This document shows positions 17,886 to 26,538 of a stretch of 64,000 nucleotides of DNA, one piece after another (the stretch's first letter is position 1; the number at the start of each line of letters is the position of its first letter). The translations under genes and the position numbers were made by a program. The stretch is from Lachnospira sp900551945 (GTDB lineage Bacteria; Bacillota; Clostridia; Lachnospirales; Lachnospiraceae): positions 1 through 64,000 of the forward strand of contig DBFCCI010000087.1 of NCBI GenBank assembly GCA_048380335.1, given 5' to 3'. The notes below the pieces were generated by a model. The model was not told the origin of the DNA, searched no databases, and was given only the letters and a program-made list of their open reading frames with translations.

Positions 17886-18623
17886 ATGTATCATTTTTTT
17901 GCTGAACACAATAATATACATGATACTTATATAGATATAACAGGTTCAGACGTTAATCATATTAAAAATGTGTTGCGTTTTAAGGTAGGCGATGAGCTGT
18001 TAATTAGTAGCGGTGATAACGTAGATTACAGTTGTCATATAAGTGAAATGCAGGATGATTATATAAGAGCTGAAATTGATGCTGTAGACGAATGTGGAAA
18101 AGAGCTTCCATCAAAGATATATCTATTTCAAGGCTTGCCAAAGGGCGATAAAATGGAATTTATTATACAAAAGGCAGTTGAACTTGGTGTATTTGAAGTT
18201 GTACCAGTAGCTATGAAACGTTGCGTTGTAAAGCTTGATGATAAAAAAGCTCAAAATAAGGTTAAAAGATGGAATGGTATTGCTGAAAGTGCGGCAAAAC
18301 AAAGCAAAAGAAGTATTATGCCTAAGGTTAGAGATGTTTTAACTTTTAAGCAGGCTGTTGATATGGCTAGAGCTTGTGATGTAAAGCTTCTTCCTTATGA
18401 ATGTGCAGATGGTATGAGTAAGACAAAGCAGCTTATAGATAATTTACAAGCAGGAAAAAGTGTTGCTATTTTTATTGGGCCAGAGGGTGGCTTTGACCAA
18501 TCAGAGCTTGACTATGCTATTGAAGCTGGTTGTGAAATAATTACACTAGGTAAGAGAATTTTAAGAACCGAAACGGCAGGCATGATGCTTTTGTCAGTTC
18601 TTATGTATCATTTTGAAGAATAA
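17886..18623 (+). CDS. rsmE: 16S rRNA (uracil(1498)-N(3))-methyltransferase
   Basis: RsmE (245 residues) methylates U1498 of 16S rRNA. The start is ATG 17886, just behind AAGAAAGGGA; a longer reading from 17838 would overlap prmA and has no site. An N-terminal PUA-like domain (HFFAEHNNIHDTYIDITG and HIKNVLRFKVGDELLIS) precedes the SPOUT methyltransferase knot with GLPKGDKMEFIIQKAVELGV, IFIGPEGGFDQSELDYA and TLGKRILRTETAGM. All motifs are intact and the length is typical. Confidence 0.94.
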   Translation: MYHFFAEHNNIHDTYIDITGSDVNHIKNVLRFKVGDELLISSGDNVDYSCHISEMQDDYIRAEIDAVDECGKELPSKIYLFQGLPKGDKMEFIIQKAVELGVFEVVPVAMKRCVVKLDDKKAQNKVKRWNGIAESAAKQSKRSIMPKVRDVLTFKQAVDMARACDVKLLPYECADGMSKTKQLIDNLQAGKSVAIFIGPEGGFDQSELDYAIEAGCEIITLGKRILRTETAGMMLLSVLMYHFEE

Positions 18624-18731
18624 TAAGTAGTAAATTAAGCTTTATTATTTATGAAAGCAACAAACTATGAGAAACTCGCAGAGAGTGTTTCTTAAGTTAT
18701 AAGAATTTTAGAAGAATATGGAGATATTAAA

Positions 18732-19889
18732 ATGGAAGCATATTTGGATAATTCTGCAACTACAAGATGTGCAGATGAAGTAATCGAAAAGGTAGTTAAA
18801 GTTATGGGTACTGATTATGGTAATCCATCGTCAAAGCACATGAAGGGTGTAGAAGCTGAGAATTATATAAAAGAAGCTACAAAAGTAATAGCAAAGACGC
18901 TTAAGTGTCAGGAGAAGGAGATATTATTTACTTCTGGTGGAACAGAAAGTAATAATATGGCAATTATAGGTACAGCTATGGCTAATAAAAGACGAGGAAA
19001 TCACGTTATTGTATCTAGTGTTGAACATGCTTCAGTAAAAGAGCCATTCAATTTCCTTGAAGAAAATGGTTTTGAAGTAACTTACTTGCCTGTCGATGAA
19101 AATGGTCTTGTATCAATTCAAGATTTAAAAGAAGCTCTTGATGATAATACAATTCTTGTAGCTGTTATGTATGCTAATAATGAAATTGGAACAATTGAAC
19201 CTATTGAGGAAATCGGACAAGTTGTTAAGGAATACAACAAAGATATAGTATTTTTTGTTGACGCAATTCAAGCTTACGGAAAGTTTAAAATATATCCTAA
19301 CAAGTTAAATATTGACCTTATGTCAGTAAGTAGTCATAAGATACATGGTCCAAAGGGAAGCGGATTTTTATATATCAAAAGAAATACTAAAATTCGCCCA
19401 CTTATATTAGGTGGTGGACAACAAAAGGGTATGCGTTCTGGTACAGAAAATGTGCCGGGAGTAGCAGGACTTGGCGTGGCAGCAGGTCTTATTTATGACA
19501 GTGATTTCGATAAAAAGATAGGTAAAATGTATGAATTAAGAGATTATTTTATTGAAGAACTTGAAAAGCTTGATGATGTCAAGATAAATGGAATGAGAAA
19601 AAGACAGTCAGCACCACATGTTGTAAGTGTTTCTTTTAAAGATATAAGAGCAGAAGTGCTTTTGCATGCTTTAGAAGAAAAGAATATCTATGTTTCATCA
19701 GGTTCAGCTTGTTCATCAAACAAGCCAGGACTTAGCTCAACTCTCGTTGCCATTGGGCTTGACAGCAGTTTGCTCGACTCAACAATAAGATTTAGCTTTA
19801 GTTTTAATACTACAAAAGAAGAACTTGACTACACATTACAAGCACTAAAAGAATTACTTCCAGTACTTAGAAAATTTACAAGACACTAG
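18732..19889 (+). CDS. cysteine desulfurase (NifS/IscS type)
   Basis: This 385-residue PLP enzyme takes sulfur from cysteine as an enzyme-bound persulfide. Landmarks are YLDNSATTR at the start, FTSGGTESNNMAI, SSVEHASV, the PLP lysine in SVSSHKIHGPKGSGFLY and the active-site Cys in SSGSACSS followed by NKPGLSSTLVAIGL. In many Firmicutes a dedicated desulfurase lies next to thiI and supplies sulfur for 4-thiouridine in tRNA and for thiamine. The same pairing here (thiI starts 240 bases downstream) suggests that role. The intervening space holds a Rep-A element. Confidence 0.93.
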   Translation: MEAYLDNSATTRCADEVIEKVVKVMGTDYGNPSSKHMKGVEAENYIKEATKVIAKTLKCQEKEILFTSGGTESNNMAIIGTAMANKRRGNHVIVSSVEHASVKEPFNFLEENGFEVTYLPVDENGLVSIQDLKEALDDNTILVAVMYANNEIGTIEPIEEIGQVVKEYNKDIVFFVDAIQAYGKFKIYPNKLNIDLMSVSSHKIHGPKGSGFLYIKRNTKIRPLILGGGQQKGMRSGTENVPGVAGLGVAAGLIYDSDFDKKIGKMYELRDYFIEELEKLDDVKINGMRKRQSAPHVVSVSFKDIRAEVLLHALEEKNIYVSSGSACSSNKPGLSSTLVAIGLDSSLLDSTIRFSFSFNTTKEELDYTLQALKELLPVLRKFTRH

Positions 19890-19936
19890 TCATAGTACAA
19901 ATACTATATAGTTGAATTTGAATTAATGTTAAATTT

Positions 19937-20059
19937 TTGTATTTTGCATTACAATAAACTTTCGTAAGATATCAGTAGTATATAAATTAAATGCACTTTT
20001 TCTGGTGTGTGTATTTATATACTATTGATATCTTCAAAATTTAAAAATGCAAAATACAA
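19937..20059. repeat. Rep-A element, short copy, upstream of thiI
   Basis: Nested inverted repeats: outer arms TTGTATTTTGCATT (19937-19950) and AATGCAAAATACAA (20046-20059), inner arms GATATCAGTAGTATATAAA (from 19968) and TTTATATACTATTGATATC. The small core holds CTGGTGTGTGT, the reverse of ACACACACCAG in the longer copies at 21330 and 45026. The core is in the opposite orientation and lacks about 90 bp found in those copies. Confidence 0.8.
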
Positions 20060-20130
20060 CATCTTGACCTTTAGGTGTATTTTTGGTATAAATTTATGAG
20101 TATAAATATTAAAAAGAAATGAGGATAATA

Positions 20131-21315
20131 ATGTACAAAGCATTTTTGATAAAATATGGAGAAATCGGAGTAAAGGGTAAGAATAGATATATATTTGAAG
20201 ATGCCCTTGTAAGACAAATCCGTTATGCTCTTAAAAAGATTGATGGAGATTTTAAGATTTCAAAAGAAAACGGAAGAATTTATGCGACAGCAGAAAGTGA
20301 ATTTGATTACGATGAAGCTGTTGAAGCATTAAAGACAGTATTTGGTATTATTGGAATTTGCCCTGTAGTGCAGATAGAAGATAAGGGTTTTGATGACCTT
20401 GCTGATACAGTTGTAAAGTATATAGACTCAGCATACAAAGATAAAAACATTTCCTTTAAGGTAAATGCAAGACGAGCAAGAAAGAATTTCCCAATGAACT
20501 CAATGGAAATTAATGCCGAGCTTGGCCATAGAATATTAGAAGCATTTCCAGAAATGAGTGTTGATGTACATAAGCCAGATGTACTTCTTCAAGTAGAAAT
20601 TCGTAATAAGATTAATATATATTCAGTAGAAATTCCAGGCCCTGGCGGTATGCCAATAGGAACAGCAGGAAAGGCAATGCTTTTATTATCTGGTGGTATT
20701 GATAGCCCAGTTGCAGGATATATGGTTGCTAAACGAGGCGTTCAGATAGAAGCAACATATTTCCATGCACCACCATACACAAGTGAACGTGCAAAGCAAA
20801 AGGTTATCGACCTTGCAAAGCTTGTTGCTAAGTATGCAGGTCCAATAACACTTAATATCGTTAATTTTACAGATATACAGCTTGCTATCTATGAAAAGTG
20901 TCCACACGATGAGCTTACTATTATTATGAGAAGATATATGATGAAGATAGCAGAAAAGCTTGGTGAAGAAACAGGTTGTATGGGACTTGTTACAGGCGAA
21001 AGTATAGGACAGGTTGCAAGTCAGACAATGCAAAGTCTTTATTGTACTAACGAAGTATGTACAATGCCAGTATTTAGACCTGTAATTGGGTTTGATAAGC
21101 AGGAAATTATAGATGTTTCTGAAAAGATAGGTACTTATGAAACATCAATTCTTCCATTTGAAGATTGTTGTACAATATTTGTTGCAAAGCATCCAGTTAC
21201 TAAGCCTAATCTTAAGATTATTAAAAGAGATGAGCATAACCTTGATGACTGTATAGACGAGCTTATGAAGACTGCACTTGAAACTGTAGAAAAGGTGCAT
21301 GTTGAAGCTGAGTAA
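20131..21315 (+). CDS. thiI: tRNA 4-thiouridine synthase
   Basis: ThiI (394 residues) adenylates U8 of tRNA and transfers sulfur to make 4-thiouridine, and can also serve thiamine thiazole synthesis. The start is ATG 20131, behind a GAGG site; an upstream in-frame start has none. An N-terminal ferredoxin-like plus THUMP region (to about residue 165) is followed by the PP-loop ATPase domain with MLLLSGGIDSPVAGYM and a conserved TGESIGQVASQT. The C-terminal rhodanese domain of the E. coli enzyme is absent, as in Firmicutes. The Cys pair in FEDCCTIF may act in sulfur transfer. The gene is bracketed by two Rep-A copies. Confidence 0.94.
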   Translation: MYKAFLIKYGEIGVKGKNRYIFEDALVRQIRYALKKIDGDFKISKENGRIYATAESEFDYDEAVEALKTVFGIIGICPVVQIEDKGFDDLADTVVKYIDSAYKDKNISFKVNARRARKNFPMNSMEINAELGHRILEAFPEMSVDVHKPDVLLQVEIRNKINIYSVEIPGPGGMPIGTAGKAMLLLSGGIDSPVAGYMVAKRGVQIEATYFHAPPYTSERAKQKVIDLAKLVAKYAGPITLNIVNFTDIQLAIYEKCPHDELTIIMRRYMMKIAEKLGEETGCMGLVTGESIGQVASQTMQSLYCTNEVCTMPVFRPVIGFDKQEIIDVSEKIGTYETSILPFEDCCTIFVAKHPVTKPNLKIIKRDEHNLDDCIDELMKTALETVEKVHVEAE

Positions 21316-21329
21316 AATAGAATGTTATG

Positions 21330-21545
21330 AATTTTTGTATTTTGAAATTTGGAATTTGCGAAGATATCAGTAGTATATAAACACACACCAGTAAAAGTAC
21401 AATTTCCTATATCTATATGCCATTATCGAACAAGTATGTTTGCTACTGTCATACCAATATAGAAAATTGTTCTTTTAATGGTGCATTTAGTTTATATACT
21501 ACTGATATCTTGCGGAGGTTTTTGGCAATAGAAAGTACAAAAATT
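21330..21545. repeat. Rep-A element, full-length copy, downstream of thiI
   Basis: About 216 bp. The outer arms are ATTTTTGTATTTTG at the left and GTACAAAAATTT at the right. The inner arms are GATATCAGTAGTATATAAAC and TTTATATACTACTGATATC. The core carries ACACACCAGTAAAAGTACAA and TTCTTTTAATGGTGCATT, shared with the copy at 45026. It starts 15 bases after the thiI stop codon. Confidence 0.85.
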
Positions 21546-21619
21546 TAATTTTAATAGTTATAAAATGTGATAAATAGAGGTTGTGTTAATGTAAAATATT
21601 GTATGTTTTGCACTAATAG

Positions 21620-21672
21620 TAAAAAGGTTCTATTTACATGGCTTGTACTAAAAAGACATGTAAATAGAACCT
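21620..21672 (-). terminator. terminator of the HPr-like gene
   Basis: AGGTTCTATTTACATG (21625-21640) and its perfect inverse (21657-21672) form a 16-bp stem with a 16-base loop. On the minus strand the stem is followed by TTTTTA. It lies 32 bases beyond the HPr-like stop codon and faces the thiI/Rep-A side. Confidence 0.85.
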
Positions 21673-21704
21673 AATTTGTGACAATTGATTGTCGATATTC
21701 AATC

Positions 21705-21938
21705 TTATTCAACGATGTAAGGCTTTAATACAGATAAGATAGTATCTATATCTGAGTCGGCATGAATATTTAAGTCAATAGGCTTAGATAAGTCTAAACT
21801 AAAAATACCCATTATAGACTTGGCATCGATAACATATCTTCCTGATACGAGGTCGAAGTCGACATCAAATTTTGTGATGTCATTTACGAATGACTTTACT
21901 TTGTCAATTGAATTTAATGAAATCTTAACTGTTTTCAT
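21705..21938 (-). CDS. HPr-like protein without the catalytic histidine
   Basis: This 77-residue protein has the length and fold pattern of HPr, the phosphocarrier of the sugar phosphotransferase system: a first strand TVKISLNSIDKVKSFV, then GRYVIDAKSIMGIFSLDLSK, which matches the helix carrying regulatory Ser46 of HPr (AKSIMG). However, where HPr has His15 in an HARPA motif, this protein has SIDKVKSF, with no histidine. It therefore cannot carry phosphate from enzyme I in the usual way. Like Crh of Bacillus it may act only as a regulator through Ser, or it may have another job. It has a strong AGGAGG site, a structured leader and a strong terminator, so it is expressed as a single gene. Confidence 0.8.
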   Translation of the reverse strand: MKTVKISLNSIDKVKSFVNDITKFDVDFDLVSGRYVIDAKSIMGIFSLDLSKPIDLNIHADSDIDTILSVLKPYIVE

Positions 21939-21953
21939 TGTTGTACCTCCTGG

Positions 21954-22013
21954 TTATTATATTATTGAATACAAACCTGTATAACAGGTTCGATATCACA
22001 GTTAATATAATAA
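21954..22013 (-). promoter_or_regulatory. dyad-rich leader of the HPr-like gene
   Basis: On the minus strand, just upstream of the AGGAGG site, TTATTATATT pairs with AATATAATAA (22004-22013 against 21954-21963). Inside this lies the palindrome AACCTGT-ATA-ACAGGTT (21974-21990). It could be an operator or an mRNA hairpin next to the ribosome binding site. The sequence shows the symmetry; function is inferred. Confidence 0.5.
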
Positions 22014-22158
22014 TATCTTTATGTTAAAAAGATGTCAACCTTTGGGTTCACAAAAATACAATTTTTCAAAAAATGATTTTAAAATAACAAAATATAATAC
22101 TATATAAGACAATAATAGGAAAATATAATATTAAATTAATAAAAGAAAGAGTGATTAA

Positions 22159-23535
22159 ATGAGAAAAGCAGCGATACACAATCTAGGCTGTAAAGTTAAT
22201 TCTTATGAAGCTGAGTCAATGGAACAAATGCTTATTAATGCTGGATATAAGATGGTGCATTTTGGGGAAGAACCAGCAGATGTATATATAATTAACACTT
22301 GTTCTGTTACAAATATTGCCGATAGAAAATCAAGACAAATGCTTCACAAGGCTAAGAAAATGAACCCAGAAGCTGTAGTAATAGCAGCAGGGTGTTATGC
22401 ACAAGCAGATAGTGAAAATGTTAAAAAAGACGAAGCTGTTGATATTGTACTTGGAAATAATATGAAGATAGATATTGTTCAAGTATTAGACGAATATTTT
22501 AAGAATAAGACTACATCTTTATCAAATGAAAATGTTGATAATCAAGCTTCAAATGATGTAAATATTGTTGATTTGTCTAAAATTCAACCTTATGAGGAGC
22601 TTGAAATAGATAGAGTTAATGAGCATACAAGAGCTTATATTAAAATACAAGACGGTTGTAATCAATTTTGTTCTTATTGTATTATTCCTTATGTAAGAGG
22701 AAGAATAAGAAGCCGTAATATGGAAAGTATTGTAAAAGAAGTTAAAAGACTTGTTGAAAATGGTTACAAAGAAGTTGTGCTTACTGGTATTCACCTTAGT
22801 TCTTATGGTGTTGACAATGGTAAAGGCAGTCTTTTGGAAGTTATTGAAGCTGTAAATGAAATAGAAGGGCTTGAAAGAATACGACTTGGTTCATTAGAGC
22901 CTAGAGTAGTAACAGAAAGCTTTGCTTCTAAGCTTAGCAAAATGCAAAAGATGTGTCCACATTTTCATTTGTCACTTCAAAGTGGTTGTGATGATACATT
23001 AAAGAGAATGAACCGCAAATATACTACAGCACAGTATAAGGAAAGTTGTGATATTTTAAGAAAATATTTTGACAATCCTGCAATAACAACAGATGTAATA
23101 GTTGGCTTTCCTGCTGAAATACAAGAAGAATTTGAAACTACAAAGAAGTTCCTTTGTGATATAAGATTTTATGAAATGCACATTTTCAAGTATTCAAGAA
23201 GACGTGGTACGGTAGCTGATAAAATGGATAATCAGATTGACGAAAAGATTAAAACTGAGCGAAGTGCACAGCTTATTAAGCTTGAGCAGAAAATGTCTAA
23301 GGAATATAGAGAATTTTATCTTGGTAAAACAGTTGATATTCTTATAGAAGAAAAGGTTGAAATAGATGGCGTTTCGTATTACGCAGGATATACTAAGAAC
23401 TATATAAGAGTTGTTATACCAGTAGGTACACTTGATAATTTAGCTATAAATAATACATCAGTTATAAATACAATTGTTGAAGTTAAATGTGATAGGTTAT
23501 CAGAAGACGGAGTTACTATAATAGCGAGTATGTAA
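22159..23535 (+). CDS. mtaB: tRNA t6A37 methylthiotransferase
   Basis: MtaB (458 residues) is a radical-SAM methylthiotransferase that converts t6A to ms2t6A at position 37 of tRNAs reading ANN codons. The N-terminal UPF0004 domain has the three cluster cysteines (LGCKVNSYEAESM, NTCSVTNIADRKSRQ, AAGCYAQ). The radical-SAM motif is GCNQFCSYCIIPYVRGRIRS at about residue 165, and a C-terminal TRAM-type RNA-binding region follows residue 390. A GAAAGAGTG site precedes the ATG. The 24-residue stretch near 120 (Ser/Asn/Asp-rich) is slightly longer than usual. Confidence 0.93.
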   Translation: MRKAAIHNLGCKVNSYEAESMEQMLINAGYKMVHFGEEPADVYIINTCSVTNIADRKSRQMLHKAKKMNPEAVVIAAGCYAQADSENVKKDEAVDIVLGNNMKIDIVQVLDEYFKNKTTSLSNENVDNQASNDVNIVDLSKIQPYEELEIDRVNEHTRAYIKIQDGCNQFCSYCIIPYVRGRIRSRNMESIVKEVKRLVENGYKEVVLTGIHLSSYGVDNGKGSLLEVIEAVNEIEGLERIRLGSLEPRVVTESFASKLSKMQKMCPHFHLSLQSGCDDTLKRMNRKYTTAQYKESCDILRKYFDNPAITTDVIVGFPAEIQEEFETTKKFLCDIRFYEMHIFKYSRRRGTVADKMDNQIDEKIKTERSAQLIKLEQKMSKEYREFYLGKTVDILIEEKVEIDGVSYYAGYTKNYIRVVIPVGTLDNLAINNTSVINTIVEVKCDRLSEDGVTIIASM

Positions 23536-23579
23536 TTATTGCATATTTTTATAAAAATAAAAGTGTCAAGTAAAAATAC

Positions 23580-23608
23580 TTGACAAGTAATATTCTCTAT
23601 GGTATTAT
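23580..23608 (+). promoter_or_regulatory. promoter of the ylxM-ffh-rpsP operon
   Basis: Consensus TTGACA (23580-23585), a 17-base spacer and TATTAT (23603-23608). The -35 box is part of a dyad, TGTCAAGTA/TACTTGACA (23564-23586), which may be an operator or the end of the mtaB transcript. Confidence 0.75.
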
Positions 23609-23665
23609 AATTAAGTCGGTGCGTGCAAATAACAATATACGACATTTTATAATTAAGGTGGAGTT

Positions 23666-24010
23666 ATGGAAAAGATAGTAGAACAGACACTCCTATATGA
23701 TTTTTATGGAGAACTTTTGAATGAGCATCAGAAGCATATATACGAAGATGCAGTATTTAATGACTTAACTCTTAGCGAAATTGCAGATGAGAATGGAATT
23801 TCAAGACAAGGTGTACATGACCTTATAAAGAGAGTAGATAAGACATTAAGTGGTTATGAAAGCAAGCTTCATCTAGTAGAGAAGTTTATGGTAACTAAGG
23901 ACAAAGTTCATCAGATTAATCAATTATCTAATGAATATATTGAGTCAGGTGATATCGGACATATTCACACAATCGAGAGGCTTGCACAAGATATAATTGA
24001 TAATTTTTGA
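23666..24010 (+). CDS. ylxM: YlxM-like SRP-associated DNA-binding protein
   Basis: This 114-residue protein belongs to the YlxM/p13 family, encoded just ahead of ffh in Firmicutes; in streptococci YlxM modulates the signal recognition particle. A sigma-factor-like helix-turn-helix is seen at about residues 35-60 (LSEIADENGISRQGVHDLIK). The C-terminal half is helical. It sits first in an operon with ffh (41 bases downstream) and rpsP, behind an AAGGTGGAG site and a strong promoter. Confidence 0.92.
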   Translation: MEKIVEQTLLYDFYGELLNEHQKHIYEDAVFNDLTLSEIADENGISRQGVHDLIKRVDKTLSGYESKLHLVEKFMVTKDKVHQINQLSNEYIESGDIGHIHTIERLAQDIIDNF

Positions 24011-24051
24011 TATTTCTTTTAATAGCTGGATAACAGCAGAAGTGAGGGTTT

Positions 24052-25401
24052 ATGGCATTCGATAATCTATCAGATAAATTACAGAATATATTTAAGAACC
24101 TTCGTGGAAAGGGACGTCTGTCAGAAGCAGATGTTAAGCTGGCATTGAAGGAAGTTAAGATGGCTTTACTTGAAGCCGATGTTAATTTTAAGGTTGTTAA
24201 GAAGTTTGTAAAATCAGTTGAAGAAAGAGCTATAGGTCAGGACGTTATGCAGAGTCTTACTCCTGGTCAGATGGTTATTAAGATAGTTAATGAAGAAATG
24301 GTTTCATTAATGGGTTCTGAAACTACTGAGATAGCTATTAAGTCTGGCGGTGAGATTACCGTTATTATGATGGCTGGTTTACAAGGTGCTGGTAAGACAA
24401 CAACAACAGCAAAGCTTGCTGGTAAGTTTAAGTCAAAGGGTAAGAAGCCATTACTTGTTGCCTGCGATGTGTACAGACCTGCGGCTGTTGAACAGCTTAA
24501 AATTAATGGAGAAAAGCAGGGCGTTGAAGTATTTTCAATGGGTACAAGCAATAGTCCTGTTGATATAGCTAAAGCAGCTATTAATCATGCTAAGAATAAT
24601 AATTTTAATATTGTTATTTTAGATACAGCTGGTCGTCTTCATATTGATGAAGATATGATGGTAGAGCTTGAAAATATCAAGCAAGCTGTTGAAGTTGACC
24701 AGACAATACTCGTAGTTGATGCTATGACAGGTCAAGATGCTGTTAATGTTGCATCTACCTTTGATGAAAAGATTGGCATTGACGGAGTAATCCTTACTAA
24801 GCTTGATGGTGATACAAGAGGTGGTGCTGCTCTTTCAATTAAAGCAGTTACAGGAAAGCCTATTCTTTATGTTGGTATGGGTGAGAAGTTATCAGACCTT
24901 GAACAGTTCTATCCAGATAGAATGGCATCAAGAATACTTGGTATGGGAGATGTGCTTACACTTATTGAAAAAGCAGAAGCACAGATTGATGAACAAAAGG
25001 CAAAAGAAATGGAACAAAAGCTTAAAAAGGCTGAGTTTGATTTCAATGATTTCCTTGAGTATATGGGACAGATTAAGAATATGGGCGGCATCGGTTCAAT
25101 TCTTGACATGTTACCAGGAATGGGGCTAAGTTCTCAAATGAAGAATATGGCAGTTCCAGATGATGCAGAAGCCAATCTTAAGAGAACAGAAGCTATTATT
25201 TATTCAATGACTGCGAAGGAACGTAGTCATCCGGAAATACTTAATCCTTCAAGAAAGAATAGAATTGCTAAGGGAGCAGGCGTTGACATAAGTGAAGTCA
25301 ATAGACTTGTTAAGCAGTTTGAGCAAATGAAGAAGATGATGAAGCAAATGCCGGGAATGATGAAAGGTGCTAAGAAGGGACGTTTTAAACTTCCTTTTTA
25401 A
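24052..25401 (+). CDS. ffh: signal recognition particle protein Ffh (SRP54)
   Basis: Ffh (449 residues) binds 4.5S RNA and signal peptides and, with FtsY, brings ribosomes to the membrane. The N domain (about 1-90) is followed by the GTPase domain with GLQGAGKTTTTAKLA, the DVYRPAAVEQL motif, LDTAGRLHIDEDMM and LTKLDGDTRGGAAL, then the methionine-rich M domain with GGIGSILDMLPG, SRKNRIAKGAG for RNA binding and a Met-rich QMPGMMKGAKKG end. The length is normal and the gene is intact. Confidence 0.96.
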   Translation: MAFDNLSDKLQNIFKNLRGKGRLSEADVKLALKEVKMALLEADVNFKVVKKFVKSVEERAIGQDVMQSLTPGQMVIKIVNEEMVSLMGSETTEIAIKSGGEITVIMMAGLQGAGKTTTTAKLAGKFKSKGKKPLLVACDVYRPAAVEQLKINGEKQGVEVFSMGTSNSPVDIAKAAINHAKNNNFNIVILDTAGRLHIDEDMMVELENIKQAVEVDQTILVVDAMTGQDAVNVASTFDEKIGIDGVILTKLDGDTRGGAALSIKAVTGKPILYVGMGEKLSDLEQFYPDRMASRILGMGDVLTLIEKAEAQIDEQKAKEMEQKLKKAEFDFNDFLEYMGQIKNMGGIGSILDMLPGMGLSSQMKNMAVPDDAEANLKRTEAIIYSMTAKERSHPEILNPSRKNRIAKGAGVDISEVNRLVKQFEQMKKMMKQMPGMMKGAKKGRFKLPF

Positions 25402-25443
25402 CATATATCTTAGTTTAGAATTTTTTAGGAGGTGAAAGGTAAA

Positions 25444-25689
25444 ATGGCAGTTAAAATTAGATTAAAGAGATTAGGTGAGAAAAAGTCTCCTTTCTATAGA
25501 GTAATCGTTGCTGATTCAAGATCACCAAGAAATGGTAGATTTATTGAAGAAATCGGTACTTACGACCCTAATTATGACCCATGTAAGCTTAATATTGATG
25601 CTGAACTTGCTAAGAAGTGGTTAGCAAATGGAGCACAGCCTACAGAAGTAGTTGCTAAGCTTTTCAAGGTAGCTGGTATTGAAAAGTAA
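25444..25689 (+). CDS. rpsP: 30S ribosomal protein S16
   Basis: S16 (81 residues) is a primary 16S rRNA-binding protein. The start is ATG 25444, with AGGAGGTG at 25428-25435; an in-frame ATG at 25432 overlaps that site. The sequence opens AVKIRLKRLGEKKSPFYR and has VIVADSRSPRNGRFIEEIG and GAQPTEVVAKLFK, all typical. It lies between ffh and khpA in the classical order. Confidence 0.97.
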   Translation: MAVKIRLKRLGEKKSPFYRVIVADSRSPRNGRFIEEIGTYDPNYDPCKLNIDAELAKKWLANGAQPTEVVAKLFKVAGIEK

Positions 25690-25709
25690 ACTATTGGAGG
25701 TATTTATCT

Positions 25710-25940
25710 ATGAAAGAATTAGTTGAAATTATTGCTAAGGCATTAGTTGATAATCCAGATGAAGTTGTTGTAACTGAAACTGAAAAAGATAAAGCCATAA
25801 TAGTTGACTTAAAGGTTGCCGCATCTGATATGGGTAAGGTAATCGGAAAATCAGGCAGAATTGCTAAGTCAATTAGATCAGTTGTTTCCGCAGCTGCATC
25901 AAAGACTAACAAAAATGTCATAGTTGAAATTAATAACTAA
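25710..25940 (+). CDS. khpA: KH-domain RNA-binding protein
   Basis: KhpA (YlqC, 76 residues) is a single KH-domain RNA-binding protein that in streptococci works with KhpB in cell division and small-RNA biology. The GxxG loop is seen in GKVIGKSGRIAKSIRSVV (about residues 48-65). The N terminus MKELVEIIAKALVDNPDEV is characteristic. It sits 20 bases after rpsP with a GGAGG site; a terminator-like hairpin follows. Confidence 0.95.
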   Translation: MKELVEIIAKALVDNPDEVVVTETEKDKAIIVDLKVAASDMGKVIGKSGRIAKSIRSVVSAAASKTNKNVIVEINN

Positions 25941-25945
25941 AAAGG

Positions 25946-25980
25946 TCTGGCACATCGAAAGATTGTGTCAGCTTTTTTTA
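25946..25980 (+). terminator. terminator-like hairpin after khpA
   Basis: TCTGGCACATC-GAAA-GATTGTGTCAGC followed by seven Ts forms a bulged stem with a GAAA tetraloop. It may partly separate rimM from the ffh-rpsP-khpA transcript. Confidence 0.7.
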
Positions 25981-26018
25981 TGTTAATATATAAAAAGATT
26001 TAAGAATATGAGGTATGT

Positions 26019-26537
26019 ATGGAAGATTTATTGAGAGTTGGTGTTATAACACAGACACATGGTATTCGTGGAGAAGTTAAGGTATTTCCTACAACTGACG
26101 ACCCAATGAGATTTAAAAAACTCAAAGCTTGTGTTATTCAGCTTAAAAGAGAAACTGTACAACTTGAAGTGCAGTCTGTTAAGTTTTTTAAGCAGTATGT
26201 TATCCTTAAGTTTAAGGGTTATGATAATATTAATGATATAGAACAGTTTGTAAAAAAGGATTTAATGGTTACTAGAGATAATGCTGTAAAGTGTGAGCCA
26301 GGAGAGTATTTTATATGTGACCTTATTGGTTTAAAGGTTGTAACTGATGATGGAAAAGAACTTGGTACACTTACAGAAGTTCTTGAAACAGGAGCTAATA
26401 ATGTATATGAAGTAACTACTACAAATGGTAAGCAAGTGTTAATTCCTGTAATTGATGAGTGTATATTAGCTCACGATATGGAAGCTAAAACAGTTACAGT
26501 ACATCTTTTAGATGGCTTGCTTGAGCTTAATAATTAA
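26019..26537 (+). CDS. rimM: ribosome maturation factor RimM
   Basis: RimM (172 residues) binds S19 and helps mature the head of the 30S subunit. The N-terminal domain shows RVGVITQTHGIRGEVKVFPT and DDPMRFKKLKAC. The PRC-barrel half shows YFICDLIGLKVVTDDGKELG and TGANNVYEV, then VLIPVIDECIL. It is normally followed by trmD, but here the next gene is an unrelated membrane protein starting one base after the stop. Confidence 0.95.
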   Translation: MEDLLRVGVITQTHGIRGEVKVFPTTDDPMRFKKLKACVIQLKRETVQLEVQSVKFFKQYVILKFKGYDNINDIEQFVKKDLMVTRDNAVKCEPGEYFICDLIGLKVVTDDGKELGTLTEVLETGANNVYEVTTTNGKQVLIPVIDECILAHDMEAKTVTVHLLDGLLELNN

Positions 26538-26538
26538 A

